Assembly (NCBI GenBank): GCA_045642225.1
Contig: JAZUIN010000079.1
Location: forward strand, 1-64,000
Origin: RUG191 sp045642225
Lineage (GTDB): Bacteria > Bacillota > Clostridia > Lachnospirales > Lachnospiraceae
Length of the DNA stretch: 64,000 nucleotides
Direction: 5' to 3'
The notes under the pieces are model-generated. The model saw only the letters and a list, made by a program, of their open reading frames with translations. It did not search any database and was not told the DNA's origin. Every line of letters starts with the position of its first letter. The stretch's first letter is position 1. The position numbers and the translations under genes are program-made. Of this stretch, positions 7,509 through 16,032 are shown in pieces.

Positions 7509-8498
7509 CTATTTACTACCAAAATTAGCTAGAATCTGATTCATTAAATGATATAAATTATTAACACAATCTGCATTATATACAATGGAAATTATCTGCT
7601 CATTATTCTCATTTCGACTAAGTAAAACCAAACAATATCCGGCAGGATTTGTCGTACCAGTTTTACCACCAATAACCGTTATACCCTTTGGCATACGAAC
7701 ATTCTTGGTTAAATACTTATTAGTATTATTCCAAGTCTTTCTTACAGGATTTCCATTTACATCTGTATAAAAAGCTTCAAAACTAGGTGTCGAAATAATA
7801 TCATTGAACAATTGATATTTTAAAGCTTCGTTAAAAATCAAATACATATCATACACTGTTGTATAATGATTTTCATCATGCAATCCATTAGGTGTTATAA
7901 AGTTTGACTTTGTTGCACCAACTGCAACTGCCTCGTTATTCATAAGCTTAGAAAACTCTTGAACACTACCGCTCATACCTTCCGCTATAGCTATTGCAGC
8001 ATCATTTCCACTAGCAAGCATCAAACCATATAGTAACTGTCTGTAAGTGATTCTGTCTCCTGGATTTAATCCAGCAATAGAAGAATCCTTTGTTTGTTTA
8101 CATGCATTTTCCGAAACAGTTACATATTCATCAAGGTTAGCATATCTAATACAAATCAAAGCTGTTAATATCTTTGTTGTACTTGCAGGATACATTTTCT
8201 GGAAAATGTTTTGAGAATAATTAATCTGTCGCTTATCCCTATTGGCTATAATTGCACCACCAGCAACAGTAGAATCAACACTTTCCAAACCCAAATTACT
8301 TCCATCAGCTACACATAAATCAGAAGCAAATAAGTTATTATTAGTATTTAATTCATTATTAATTAAATTATACTGCTTAGAATTGTCATATATACTGTAT
8401 GTAATTTCACTATTATCACAACCACACAAAATTATTGAAAGCACTAATACTATGGCAACAATAATTCCGAATTTGCGAAATTTATTTATACATGTCAC
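7509..8498 (-). CDS. D-alanyl-D-alanine carboxypeptidase (DacF type)
   Basis: Low-molecular-weight penicillin-binding protein that trims the terminal D-Ala of peptidoglycan stem peptides outside the membrane. The three serine-DD-peptidase motifs are present: STTK (about 106-109), SGND (about 164) and KTGTT (about 280). The N-terminus has a hydrophobic segment ending SIILCGC, a lipoprotein-like lipobox. The frame extends to a TTG at 8522, but GAGGAG lies inside that extension and 12 bases before a GTG at 8498, which also gives a better signal peptide. With GTG it begins about 16 bases before the mgsA stop (overlap). It belongs with the rodA/PBP2 wall-synthesis genes upstream. Confidence 0.9.
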   Translation of the reverse strand: MTCINKFRKFGIIVAIVLVLSIILCGCDNSEITYSIYDNSKQYNLINNELNTNNNLFASDLCVADGSNLGLESVDSTVAGGAIIANRDKRQINYSQNIFQKMYPASTTKILTALICIRYANLDEYVTVSENACKQTKDSSIAGLNPGDRITYRQLLYGLMLASGNDAAIAIAEGMSGSVQEFSKLMNNEAVAVGATKSNFITPNGLHDENHYTTVYDMYLIFNEALKYQLFNDIISTPSFEAFYTDVNGNPVRKTWNNTNKYLTKNVRMPKGITVIGGKTGTTNPAGYCLVLLSRNENNEQIISIVYNADCVNNLYHLMNQILANFGSK

Positions 8499-8877
8499 GC
8501 CACTCAAAATCTCCTCTATCAAGTGATTTTATTAGTAATTCAGCAGTTGCCAAATTAGTTGCCAAAGGAATGTTATTGGCATCACAAATTTTAACGATAC
8601 TATTTACGTCTGGCTCATGACTTTTAGCTGTAATAGGATCTCTCAAGAAGATTATAAGGTCCATTTTATTATGCTCAATTTCTGCACCAAGTTGCTGGGT
8701 TCCCCCTAAATGTCCGGCTAAATACTTATGAACGTTAAGACCAGTTGCTTCTTCAATAAGTCTTCCTGTTGTTCCTGTTGCAAATAATTCGTTCTTGCTT
8801 AAAATCCCCCTATAAGCAATACAAAGATTTTGCATCAATTTTTTCTTTGAATCGTGAGCTACAAACCCAATATTCAT
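8482..8877 (-). CDS. mgsA: Methylglyoxal synthase homologue lacking the catalytic Asp
   Basis: MgsA converts dihydroxyacetone phosphate to methylglyoxal and phosphate. Length (131) and overall pattern fit: AHD at 7-9, ATGTTG at 33-38, phosphate-site residues, H87 and D90 in SHEPD, and the ending LERGD-like SLDRGDFEWR. However, the hallmark GGDQQ, whose Asp is the catalytic base (D71 in the E. coli enzyme), reads GGTQQ here (T60), and the preceding GP is GH. The codon is ACC, clear on the sequence. It may be inactive or act on another ligand. Position after rodA matches mgsA in related genomes. Strong GGGAGG site. Confidence 0.85.
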   Translation of the reverse strand: MNIGFVAHDSKKKLMQNLCIAYRGILSKNELFATGTTGRLIEEATGLNVHKYLAGHLGGTQQLGAEIEHNKMDLIIFLRDPITAKSHEPDVNSIVKICDANNIPLATNLATAELLIKSLDRGDFEWRDMYK

Positions 8878-8894
8878 AAAAATACCTCCCGAGT

Positions 8895-10007
8895 TTAATG
8901 TTTGTTGGATTGCAGTCCAACATTTAATACTAACCCTATACCTATAAATAATGTTACCAAACTAGTCAAACCATAACTAATAAAAGGAAGTGGCAAACCA
9001 GTATTAGGCATAAGACCTGTTACAACACAAATATTTACAAAACTTTGGAAGCCTATTAGTGAAGCAACACCTACACATATAAGCTTTCCTGATAAATCTC
9101 TTGCTCTTCTTCCAACTAGAATACATTCTATAACAATTAGTAACAATAAAACAATTATAATTACTGAACCTACAAAGCCTGTTTCCTCTCCTGCAACAGC
9201 AAATATAAAGTCTGTCTGTGGTTCAGAAATAAAATTACCATTCTTTACTGAATTAACATCTGTATTATATAATCCTTTTCCAAAGAATTGACCAGAACCA
9301 ATTGCCATAATAGAATTTTGTGTCTGATATGAGCTTTCTGGATACTCCTCTGGCTTTAGCCAAGCAAGAATTCTAAGGCCTTGATATTCACTAAGAATTG
9401 TTTGACCTTTGCGCATAATTAATAACAACAAAATTATTATCGATGGTATTGAAACACCTAATAAAACGCCAATTATTTTATAACTCAAACCAGCAACAAA
9501 CATTAATGCAAATATAATCAAAAATGTAACAATTGTTGTAGATAAATCTGGTTCTTTAAGAATCAAAAACAAAGGTACAGCAGCAATTCCTACTGTTATC
9601 AACAGCCTCTTTGGTGTATTCAATTCATCTTCAAAAACCATCAAGTATTTTGCAAAAAATAATATCAACAAAATTTTGGATATTTCCGACGGTTGAAATC
9701 TAATACCTAAATCAATCCATCTTGTTGCACCACCTGTTGTATCACCAAAAATCAAAACTATTATCAAAAGAAGGCAAACTATTCCATAATATATCCAAGT
9801 AAAATTCAGAATAAAATCATAGTCTATTAGTGACACTATAACCATGAATATTAATCCTATTACGAGTCCTAAAAGCTGCTTCCCTTGATAATCAGAATTA
9901 GCTGACCCTACAACCAAAATTCCTACAATGGTTAATGCTACCACAAGAAGAACTAATCTTACATCATAATTTTTTAATTTGTAATTACGAAATACTGATA
10001 AAAACAT
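8895..10007 (-). CDS. rodA: RodA/FtsW-family peptidoglycan polymerase (SEDS)
   Basis: A multi-pass membrane glycosyltransferase that polymerises lipid II during elongation together with a class B PBP. About ten membrane segments are visible over 370 residues. Family features include GGATRWIDLG near 90-100, the QPSEISK motif, KEPDLSTT and NTGLPLPFISYGLTS near the C-terminus. Its place after PBP2 and minC in the mre cluster indicates RodA rather than FtsW or SpoVE. ATG follows TTTGAGGTAGTT. mgsA follows 17 bases downstream. Confidence 0.93.
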   Translation of the reverse strand: MFLSVFRNYKLKNYDVRLVLLVVALTIVGILVVGSANSDYQGKQLLGLVIGLIFMVIVSLIDYDFILNFTWIYYGIVCLLLIIVLIFGDTTGGATRWIDLGIRFQPSEISKILLILFFAKYLMVFEDELNTPKRLLITVGIAAVPLFLILKEPDLSTTIVTFLIIFALMFVAGLSYKIIGVLLGVSIPSIIILLLLIMRKGQTILSEYQGLRILAWLKPEEYPESSYQTQNSIMAIGSGQFFGKGLYNTDVNSVKNGNFISEPQTDFIFAVAGEETGFVGSVIIIVLLLLIVIECILVGRRARDLSGKLICVGVASLIGFQSFVNICVVTGLMPNTGLPLPFISYGLTSLVTLFIGIGLVLNVGLQSNKH

Positions 10008-10020
10008 AACTACCTCAAAT

Positions 10021-10704
10021 TTATCTCTTAAGTTGCTTTAATAAGCCTGATTTGATAGGCTCACATAACAATTCATTATTATTCCAAACAATTACGCCAT
10101 GAAACTCATTATCTGTCTGCTTTGCACGAAGAGACCATTTCTTGTTGATTTCAAATTCTTTGGTGATTCCACCAATAGTTACCAAGCGAGTTTGAAAATC
10201 TGCCGAAACAATAAATGCATTTTTATCCTCAGGATATCCAGCATAAATATTTCCTTCTACAGAACCTGTAACAATAACATTTCCAGCAGCTTCAACCTTA
10301 GCACCTTTCTTCACATCTCCCAAAATTACTATACTACCATCAGATTTAATAGTTGCATTTCTTTTGATTGTGCCCGGAATTATTTTAGCTGTTTTTAAAG
10401 TTTCTTCATAATAGTATTTGTCTAACTTATCTTTCATTCTAATGTCTCTTAAAACATCATTTTGCTCTATTAATATGACTTTAACATCAGAATTAAGTTC
10501 AATAGCTTCTACAATACATGTAACTTCTTCAGAAGAAAGCTCTCTTCCTTCAAGACTAATGATCATCTCAGCTTTGCCCCAGAAATCGCGAGATTTTGCA
10601 AATCTAGAACAAATATCTCTAGCGATTTGTTCAAAAGGAGCATTTTTATCAAGAATAATATTTATTCCATATTTACCTAATTTAACTAATACAGTATTAT
10701 CCAT
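10021..10704 (-). CDS. minC: Septum-site determining protein MinC, divergent
   Basis: MinC blocks FtsZ polymerisation away from midcell. The N-terminal domain spans about residues 1-100 and the C-terminal beta-helix about 108-185. The C-terminal domain normally carries RSGQ, needed for MinD binding; here the aligned stretch (119-124) reads IKSDGS. About 40 extra residues follow the usual C-terminal end. minD and minE, which normally follow minC in Clostridia, are absent: rodA starts 14 bases later. So this MinC may work without MinD or with distant partners. Good site AGGAG. MinC identity is confident, its mechanism less so. Confidence 0.87.
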   Translation of the reverse strand: MDNTVLVKLGKYGINIILDKNAPFEQIARDICSRFAKSRDFWGKAEMIISLEGRELSSEEVTCIVEAIELNSDVKVILIEQNDVLRDIRMKDKLDKYYYEETLKTAKIIPGTIKRNATIKSDGSIVILGDVKKGAKVEAAGNVIVTGSVEGNIYAGYPEDKNAFIVSADFQTRLVTIGGITKEFEINKKWSLRAKQTDNEFHGVIVWNNNELLCEPIKSGLLKQLKR

Positions 10705-10716
10705 TAAAAACTCCTA

Positions 10717-13605
10717 TTAATCAGTTACTGCAGAACTTGAAGTAACTTCTGTAGCCTGTCCATTTACAAGTCCTGTAAATTCAGGAAGGTTATAATAACA
10801 TCCCAAAATATTTCTTGTTACATCGGCTGCATTATGCGATGTATAACCAAATGCAATACGTGTTGCAAATGCAATTTGTGGACTTTCATATGGCGCAAAA
10901 CCAATAAATAAAGCATGGTTTGGCTTATCGTTAGATTGCTGTGCTGTACCAGTCTTACCAGCAACAGCTACAGGCAATGCATTGAAGCTACCATTATTAT
11001 AATCTTCTATCATCATACGCATACCAGATTGAACTGCATTCCAAGTACTAGAATCTACTACCTCAATATGTCTCTTTACTGATGGAGAATATGTCTCTAT
11101 AACATTTCCTTCAGAATCAGTTACTTTATTTAACAATGTCAAATCATAAACATTTCCACGACTTGCAATTGCTGTAGCATATCTAGCTAACGCCACAGTT
11201 GTAATATTGTGGTTAGACTGTCCGATTGCAGCCATAACTGGGAATTCATCTGCTAACGTAGACTGTGATTCTTCAATCTCTAGTCCAGTTTTCTCATCTA
11301 ATCCAAACATACTTGCATATTTCTGGATCTTCTTAATACCCTTAGAATCATTATAACTATCGCCACCAGCGAGTCTATAACCAACTTCATAGAAGAAATA
11401 GTTACAAGAATCTCTAAGTGCTTGAGCAACATTAATAGCACCATGGTTGCTAGGATAAGCCCAGCATTTAGGTTGGTTACTAACCTTCTCAAATATACCT
11501 TTATCTACTATTGTTTCACCTGGCGAAATAACGCCTTCAGTAAGGCCTGCAGTAGCTGAACATGGTTTAAAGGTTGAACCTGGTGCAGTCTTTTGTTGTG
11601 TTGCATAGTTGTATAAAGGTCTAGAATTATTCAAACTTATAAAGCTATAATATTTTGTATCCTTAGGATTTGCCAATTGATTACTATCATATCCAGGATA
11701 AGATACGCAAGCTAATACTTCTCCAGATGTTGAATCAAGAACAACACAAGAGCCTGAACACAAATCAAGACCAATCATTCCTGGTGTTAACTCTAAGGAT
11801 CTAATCTTGGAAATAACAAATCCATAGGCTGATAAGGATCCTCTTGCAAGAGCATTTCTTGTTCCAGCATCATATGGCAAAACTTCTTGATCATAAAGAA
11901 TTGCACATAAGTAATTTGGATTGATTGAATTATCTTGAATAGCATACTTATAAATTACATCTACAAAATCATTATCATCATATAGCTTTTCAAGACCATA
12001 ATTTACAAGTACTTCATATAATTCATCAGTATCCATGTATTTTGACGTACTTGGAAGCTTCGAAATATCAATCCAATTTTCTTCGATTGCATATTTCAAA
12101 TATTCATTTGTACTTATTGTTTCAGCAGCCCAAGCTTTATAAACATCATCTTTTTTATCTATTTCGTCAGCATCAAGGATTTTTTCATCCTTCAACATTT
12201 GAACAAAATATGTATTATAAGCCTGATACTCCTTAGGCAAAGCATTATAAGGAGTGTAATTATTATCGAGTAATTGAGCCTTCAAGCCATTATGAACTTC
12301 TTCTTCTTTGGCTTTATATGCATCATATACTGCTTTCTCACACTCAGTCGCATTACCTGCATTTAATTCTGACCTATCAATCAAATTGTTCTTTATAAAT
12401 GCATAATAAACATCATATACTGGCAAAAGAATTTGTTTCTCATCGGTATTTTCCCCGACATTAAATTCTTTGATATTTGCAATCTTAGAACTCAAAATAC
12501 CAGCAATTTGTTGTTCAAGTAACTTGTAAGCTGAGACTTGTAAATTCTTATCAATAGATAAATATACATCGTTTCCAGGAACAGCCTCAACCTTATTTGC
12601 AGTTGAAATCGGATTACCTAGAGAATCAACATAAATCGTCTCGGAACCCTTTTTACCGGTAAGCTGTTCGTCCATGATTTTCTCAATACCAACTTTACCA
12701 ATTGTATCAGTCAAAGAATAGTCATCAGACTTATCTGATAATTCTTTGTACTCTTCTGGAGATATCTTACCAACGTATCCAACAATAGAAGACAATGCAG
12801 GAGCCTCGTCGTATTTACGAACAGATTTCTCTTCTATGGCAACACCTGTAAGCTCATTCTTATTCTCTTCAACGTATGCTACAGTCATAGGATTAACATC
12901 ATTTGCTATTACTGTAGAAATATATTTTTGATATGCATTCAAGCCCATTCCATATCTCAAAATACATATTTTGTATTGAAATTCTTTTGGGTAAAATGCA
13001 GAAATATCATATCTATATTTACTGCATAAATATTCCATAACTTGGTCCGCACTTGCCGTAGACTCATCAAAGTTCATCTTCTTATTATAAGTCAAATCAT
13101 TAGGATCAGCGTAACCAAAAACGTCAGCACGAAAACGTTGTAATTTCGTACCCTCTGGATTAACAAACTGATAATTACCATTACCATCTAAAGCAATTCC
13201 AAAGTCATTTACAATAGAATCACCATTTTTTTCTATATTTACAATTAGATTATAAAGAATATTGTTAAGCTTTTCATTTTTCTCAGATGTTGTTTCATAT
13301 TCACCAACATCTTCTATTGTAACTGCATATGTCAATTCATTATATGCAAGAAGCTCACCATTTCGGTCATATATATTTCCACGTGTAGCTTCGATACTTT
13401 GAGTTTTCTCTACCTTAAGATTATAGTTATCCTGGTAAGAAGAACCCATAATTATTTGTAACACAAAAAGACGTATTATTAAAATACTTGAAAATAATAC
13501 AAATAAAGCAATTAATACAGTTGTTCGACGTGCAAAAATTTTGTCTTTCAAAGACACTAACCAATCAAACAAATCCTCTACGTCCTCTCTTATCTTTCTT
13601 CTCAA
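10717..13605 (-). CDS. mrdA: Penicillin-binding protein 2, elongation transpeptidase
   Basis: Class B PBP that cross-links peptidoglycan during elongation with RodA. One membrane segment (about residues 30-52) is followed by the dimerisation domain and the transpeptidase domain with STFK (about 676), SCN (about 732) and KTGTA (about 882). At 962 residues it is much longer than the usual 600-700: about 220 residues rich in Asp, Lys, Tyr and Glu are inserted after VYLSIDKNLQ (about 355-600), splitting the transpeptidase fold before VVLDSTSGEVLA. The frame opens with TTG and overlaps mreD by 41 bases; a slightly later TTG or GTG start is possible. Confidence 0.93.
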   Translation of the reverse strand: MRRKIREDVEDLFDWLVSLKDKIFARRTTVLIALFVLFSSILIIRLFVLQIIMGSSYQDNYNLKVEKTQSIEATRGNIYDRNGELLAYNELTYAVTIEDVGEYETTSEKNEKLNNILYNLIVNIEKNGDSIVNDFGIALDGNGNYQFVNPEGTKLQRFRADVFGYADPNDLTYNKKMNFDESTASADQVMEYLCSKYRYDISAFYPKEFQYKICILRYGMGLNAYQKYISTVIANDVNPMTVAYVEENKNELTGVAIEEKSVRKYDEAPALSSIVGYVGKISPEEYKELSDKSDDYSLTDTIGKVGIEKIMDEQLTGKKGSETIYVDSLGNPISTANKVEAVPGNDVYLSIDKNLQVSAYKLLEQQIAGILSSKIANIKEFNVGENTDEKQILLPVYDVYYAFIKNNLIDRSELNAGNATECEKAVYDAYKAKEEEVHNGLKAQLLDNNYTPYNALPKEYQAYNTYFVQMLKDEKILDADEIDKKDDVYKAWAAETISTNEYLKYAIEENWIDISKLPSTSKYMDTDELYEVLVNYGLEKLYDDNDFVDVIYKYAIQDNSINPNYLCAILYDQEVLPYDAGTRNALARGSLSAYGFVISKIRSLELTPGMIGLDLCSGSCVVLDSTSGEVLACVSYPGYDSNQLANPKDTKYYSFISLNNSRPLYNYATQQKTAPGSTFKPCSATAGLTEGVISPGETIVDKGIFEKVSNQPKCWAYPSNHGAINVAQALRDSCNYFFYEVGYRLAGGDSYNDSKGIKKIQKYASMFGLDEKTGLEIEESQSTLADEFPVMAAIGQSNHNITTVALARYATAIASRGNVYDLTLLNKVTDSEGNVIETYSPSVKRHIEVVDSSTWNAVQSGMRMMIEDYNNGSFNALPVAVAGKTGTAQQSNDKPNHALFIGFAPYESPQIAFATRIAFGYTSHNAADVTRNILGCYYNLPEFTGLVNGQATEVTSSSAVTD

Positions 13606-14107
13606 TTAAACCATTGAGCTTATATAAAATAAAATACAAAATAATGCTAACTAAAATTGTATATACAATCTCAGGCAAAATCACACTCTTAAAATACCAG
13701 AAAAAGTTATATCTACCTCTAGGAAGAAAACTTATAATATAAATAGCCATAGAATAAACAAAATCACTTCCAGCTATTAACGCAAGTGGCAATTTAATAT
13801 CGTCGCCAAAAAACATTTTTCTAAACAAACCATTGAGGTAACCAATAACAAGAAAAATCAATGCGTATAAGCCAAAATAAACTGTACTCATACTACAATC
13901 CTGTAACAATCCACAGAAAAATCCAATAAACATTCCTTCTCTTCTGCCACGCATAAATCCAAAAGAAGCTGTAACTATAATCAATAAATTAGGAGTTACG
14001 CCAGCTAATTCAAGATAAGGAAAAATACAAGTTTGAAGTAAATAACAAACAATTATTACTAAGGCTATTATTACAACTTTTTTAATTATTGGCTTCGCTT
14101 TGTCCAT
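13565..14107 (-). CDS. mreD: Rod shape-determining protein MreD
   Basis: Polytopic membrane component of the elongasome. The 180 residues have about five hydrophobic segments, with the family signature PNLLIIVTASFGFMRG near residue 45 and GFFCGLLQDC near 62. It lies between mreC (26-base overlap) and PBP2, the classic order. The C-terminus is strongly basic (KKDKRGRRG). MreD sequences are weakly conserved, so context carries much of the assignment. Confidence 0.92.
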   Translation of the reverse strand: MDKAKPIIKKVVIIALVIIVCYLLQTCIFPYLELAGVTPNLLIIVTASFGFMRGRREGMFIGFFCGLLQDCSMSTVYFGLYALIFLVIGYLNGLFRKMFFGDDIKLPLALIAGSDFVYSMAIYIISFLPRGRYNFFWYFKSVILPEIVYTILVSIILYFILYKLNGLIEKKDKRGRRGFV

Positions 14108-14954
14108 CGCCAGTCTCCTTTAAGTTAGTAATAACTAACACATCATTTAAGTGCTTAAAATCAACAACAGGAGTAAGTTTACCAGACTTTGTCAAATGAT
14201 TATCATCCTCAGATACACTAGTTATGTAACCAATTAATAATCCTGGTAAGAACTTACTAGAAATGTTAGAAGTTACAACAGTATCTCCTGCTTTAACCTT
14301 ATTATTTACATCCTCTAAATTCTTGATTAAAATCATATTGTCACTTGTCATATCTTTAAGCGAACCTGACACAATACAATTATCATTTGTAGAAACCACT
14401 TGTCCTGATACAGCACTAGTATCGTCAATAACTGTTCTAACTATTGCATAATGACTTCCTACGTCTGTAACAATTCCAACTAGACCAGAGCCAGCTATGA
14501 CATTCATATCTACTTTGATTCCGTCACTAGTACCTTTATCAATTGTAAATGTATCAAACCAATTTGTAGTGCTCTTTGCAATAACACGAGCTCCTACCTT
14601 GTCATAATTGCTGTACTGTTGATCTAATTTATATAATTCTTGAAGCTCTTGTAATTCATTTTGTTGCAATTGCATATTAGTAATTTGGTCTGTCAATTCA
14701 TTAACCTTAGTTTTTAAAGTCTCATTTTCAGCAATCAACTCTTCTTTTGTTCTTGAAGCTTCGTTGTTAAGAAAAATCGAATTTCCGATATAATTGACAC
14801 CCTTTTGCATAGGAACAAAAATATAATTAGCAACAGTATGAATAGGACCACCAAAATTAGTAATAAAGCTTGCGAAAAGCAATATTATACAAAGAACAGC
14901 CATAACAGCAAATATTATTTTACTTGGAATTTTATTACGTTTGTTTCTATTCAT
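14082..14954 (-). CDS. mreC: Rod shape-determining protein MreC
   Basis: Bitopic membrane protein that links cytoplasmic MreB to the external PBP2. The N-terminus is basic, then a membrane helix (about 14-30), a coiled coil (about 65-110, rich in Glu/Leu/Gln), and a beta-rich domain with VIAKSTTNWFDTF and DKGTSDGIKVDMNVI, both typical of MreC. 290 residues is normal. It starts 10 bases after the mreB stop and overlaps mreD. Confidence 0.95.
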   Translation of the reverse strand: MNRNKRNKIPSKIIFAVMAVLCIILLFASFITNFGGPIHTVANYIFVPMQKGVNYIGNSIFLNNEASRTKEELIAENETLKTKVNELTDQITNMQLQQNELQELQELYKLDQQYSNYDKVGARVIAKSTTNWFDTFTIDKGTSDGIKVDMNVIAGSGLVGIVTDVGSHYAIVRTVIDDTSAVSGQVVSTNDNCIVSGSLKDMTSDNMILIKNLEDVNNKVKAGDTVVTSNISSKFLPGLLIGYITSVSEDDNHLTKSGKLTPVVDFKHLNDVLVITNLKETGDGQSEANN

Positions 14955-14963
14955 AATCTTCCC

Positions 14964-15977
14964 TTAACCAAAAATTTTTGAGCGCATTTCAAAACCGAAT
15001 TTTGAATATTTATCATCAGATAAAACTTTATAAAGTCCATTTGCAACAGTTTTTTCTGCAGCTTCACAAACATTTACTTTGATATTAGTTTCTTCATTAA
15101 AAAATTCTGCAAGATCTTTAAGGTTTGAGCCACCACCTGTAAGATATATACCAGAGTGAACGATATCCTTAGCAAGCTCTGGTGGAACTTTTTCTAATGC
15201 CATTTTTACAGAATTGCAAATGTTAGTTAAGTCTGTTTTCATAGCTTCAAAAACAACATCTGCTTCAACCTTGAATTCAATTGGAAGTCCGCTTACAACA
15301 TCACGACCAACAATTGTCTTCTCTTCTTTGTTTCCTTTTTTAGCTGAACCAATTTCTTCTTTAAGACCTTTTGCAGTCTTTTGTCCAATATATAAATTAA
15401 ACTTACGCTTCAAATGTGTGGCGATTGATTCATCTAATAAATTACCTCCAAATGAAAGTAATTCAGTTTGTACTAATCCGCCTAACGAAATCACGGAAAT
15501 TTCAGTTGTATCAGCACCTATATCAACCACCATTACACCTGTTGGTTCAGTAATATCTAAACCAATTCCTAACGCATCAGCAAGAGGCTTTTCGCATAAC
15601 TTCACAGATTTCGTTTTGATTTTAGATTTTACAAAAATATCCTGAAAGGCCTTCTTCTCAACTTCAGTTATATCAGTAGGAACAGCAATTGTAATATCTG
15701 CACCCTTAAGCTTTGCACCCATATCAGATTCTAATACGTGAAATAGCATTGTTTGCATATTATCAAAGTCTGCTATTACTCCGTTAGATATTGGAAATGA
15801 AACTGAAATTTCTTCAGGTGCCTTCTCATACATAGAATATGCATTATCACCATACGCATACATTTCATCACCGTTAATTACAGCAATTGTATTGCTTGTA
15901 ACATACACAGAATCTGTCGAATTATCATGAATCTTTAAATTACTTGTTCCTAAATCGATTCCATAGGCATTATTCAT
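14964..15977 (-). CDS. mreB: MreB-family actin-like protein, divergent
   Basis: Bacterial actin that directs cell-wall elongation. Actin-fold motifs are present: YGIDLGTSN (phosphate 1, residues 4-12), VVDIGADTTEISVIS (phosphate 2, about 155), and YLTGGGSNL (adenosine, about 290). The first beta-strand region (KIHDNSTDSVYVTS) departs from canonical MreB. I start at the ATG at 15977, preceded by AAAGGAG, rather than at 16013. It heads mreBCD and is about 55 bases from the gene before it. A paralogue (Mbl-like) is possible, but the position in front of mreC favours the main MreB. Confidence 0.93.
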   Translation of the reverse strand: MNNAYGIDLGTSNLKIHDNSTDSVYVTSNTIAVINGDEMYAYGDNAYSMYEKAPEEISVSFPISNGVIADFDNMQTMLFHVLESDMGAKLKGADITIAVPTDITEVEKKAFQDIFVKSKIKTKSVKLCEKPLADALGIGLDITEPTGVMVVDIGADTTEISVISLGGLVQTELLSFGGNLLDESIATHLKRKFNLYIGQKTAKGLKEEIGSAKKGNKEEKTIVGRDVVSGLPIEFKVEADVVFEAMKTDLTNICNSVKMALEKVPPELAKDIVHSGIYLTGGGSNLKDLAEFFNEETNIKVNVCEAAEKTVANGLYKVLSDDKYSKFGFEMRSKIFG

Positions 15978-16032
15978 TAGTAAAATTCTCCTTTCAGGTA
16001 GAAAAATATCCAAAACTTATCCATTAATTTTA

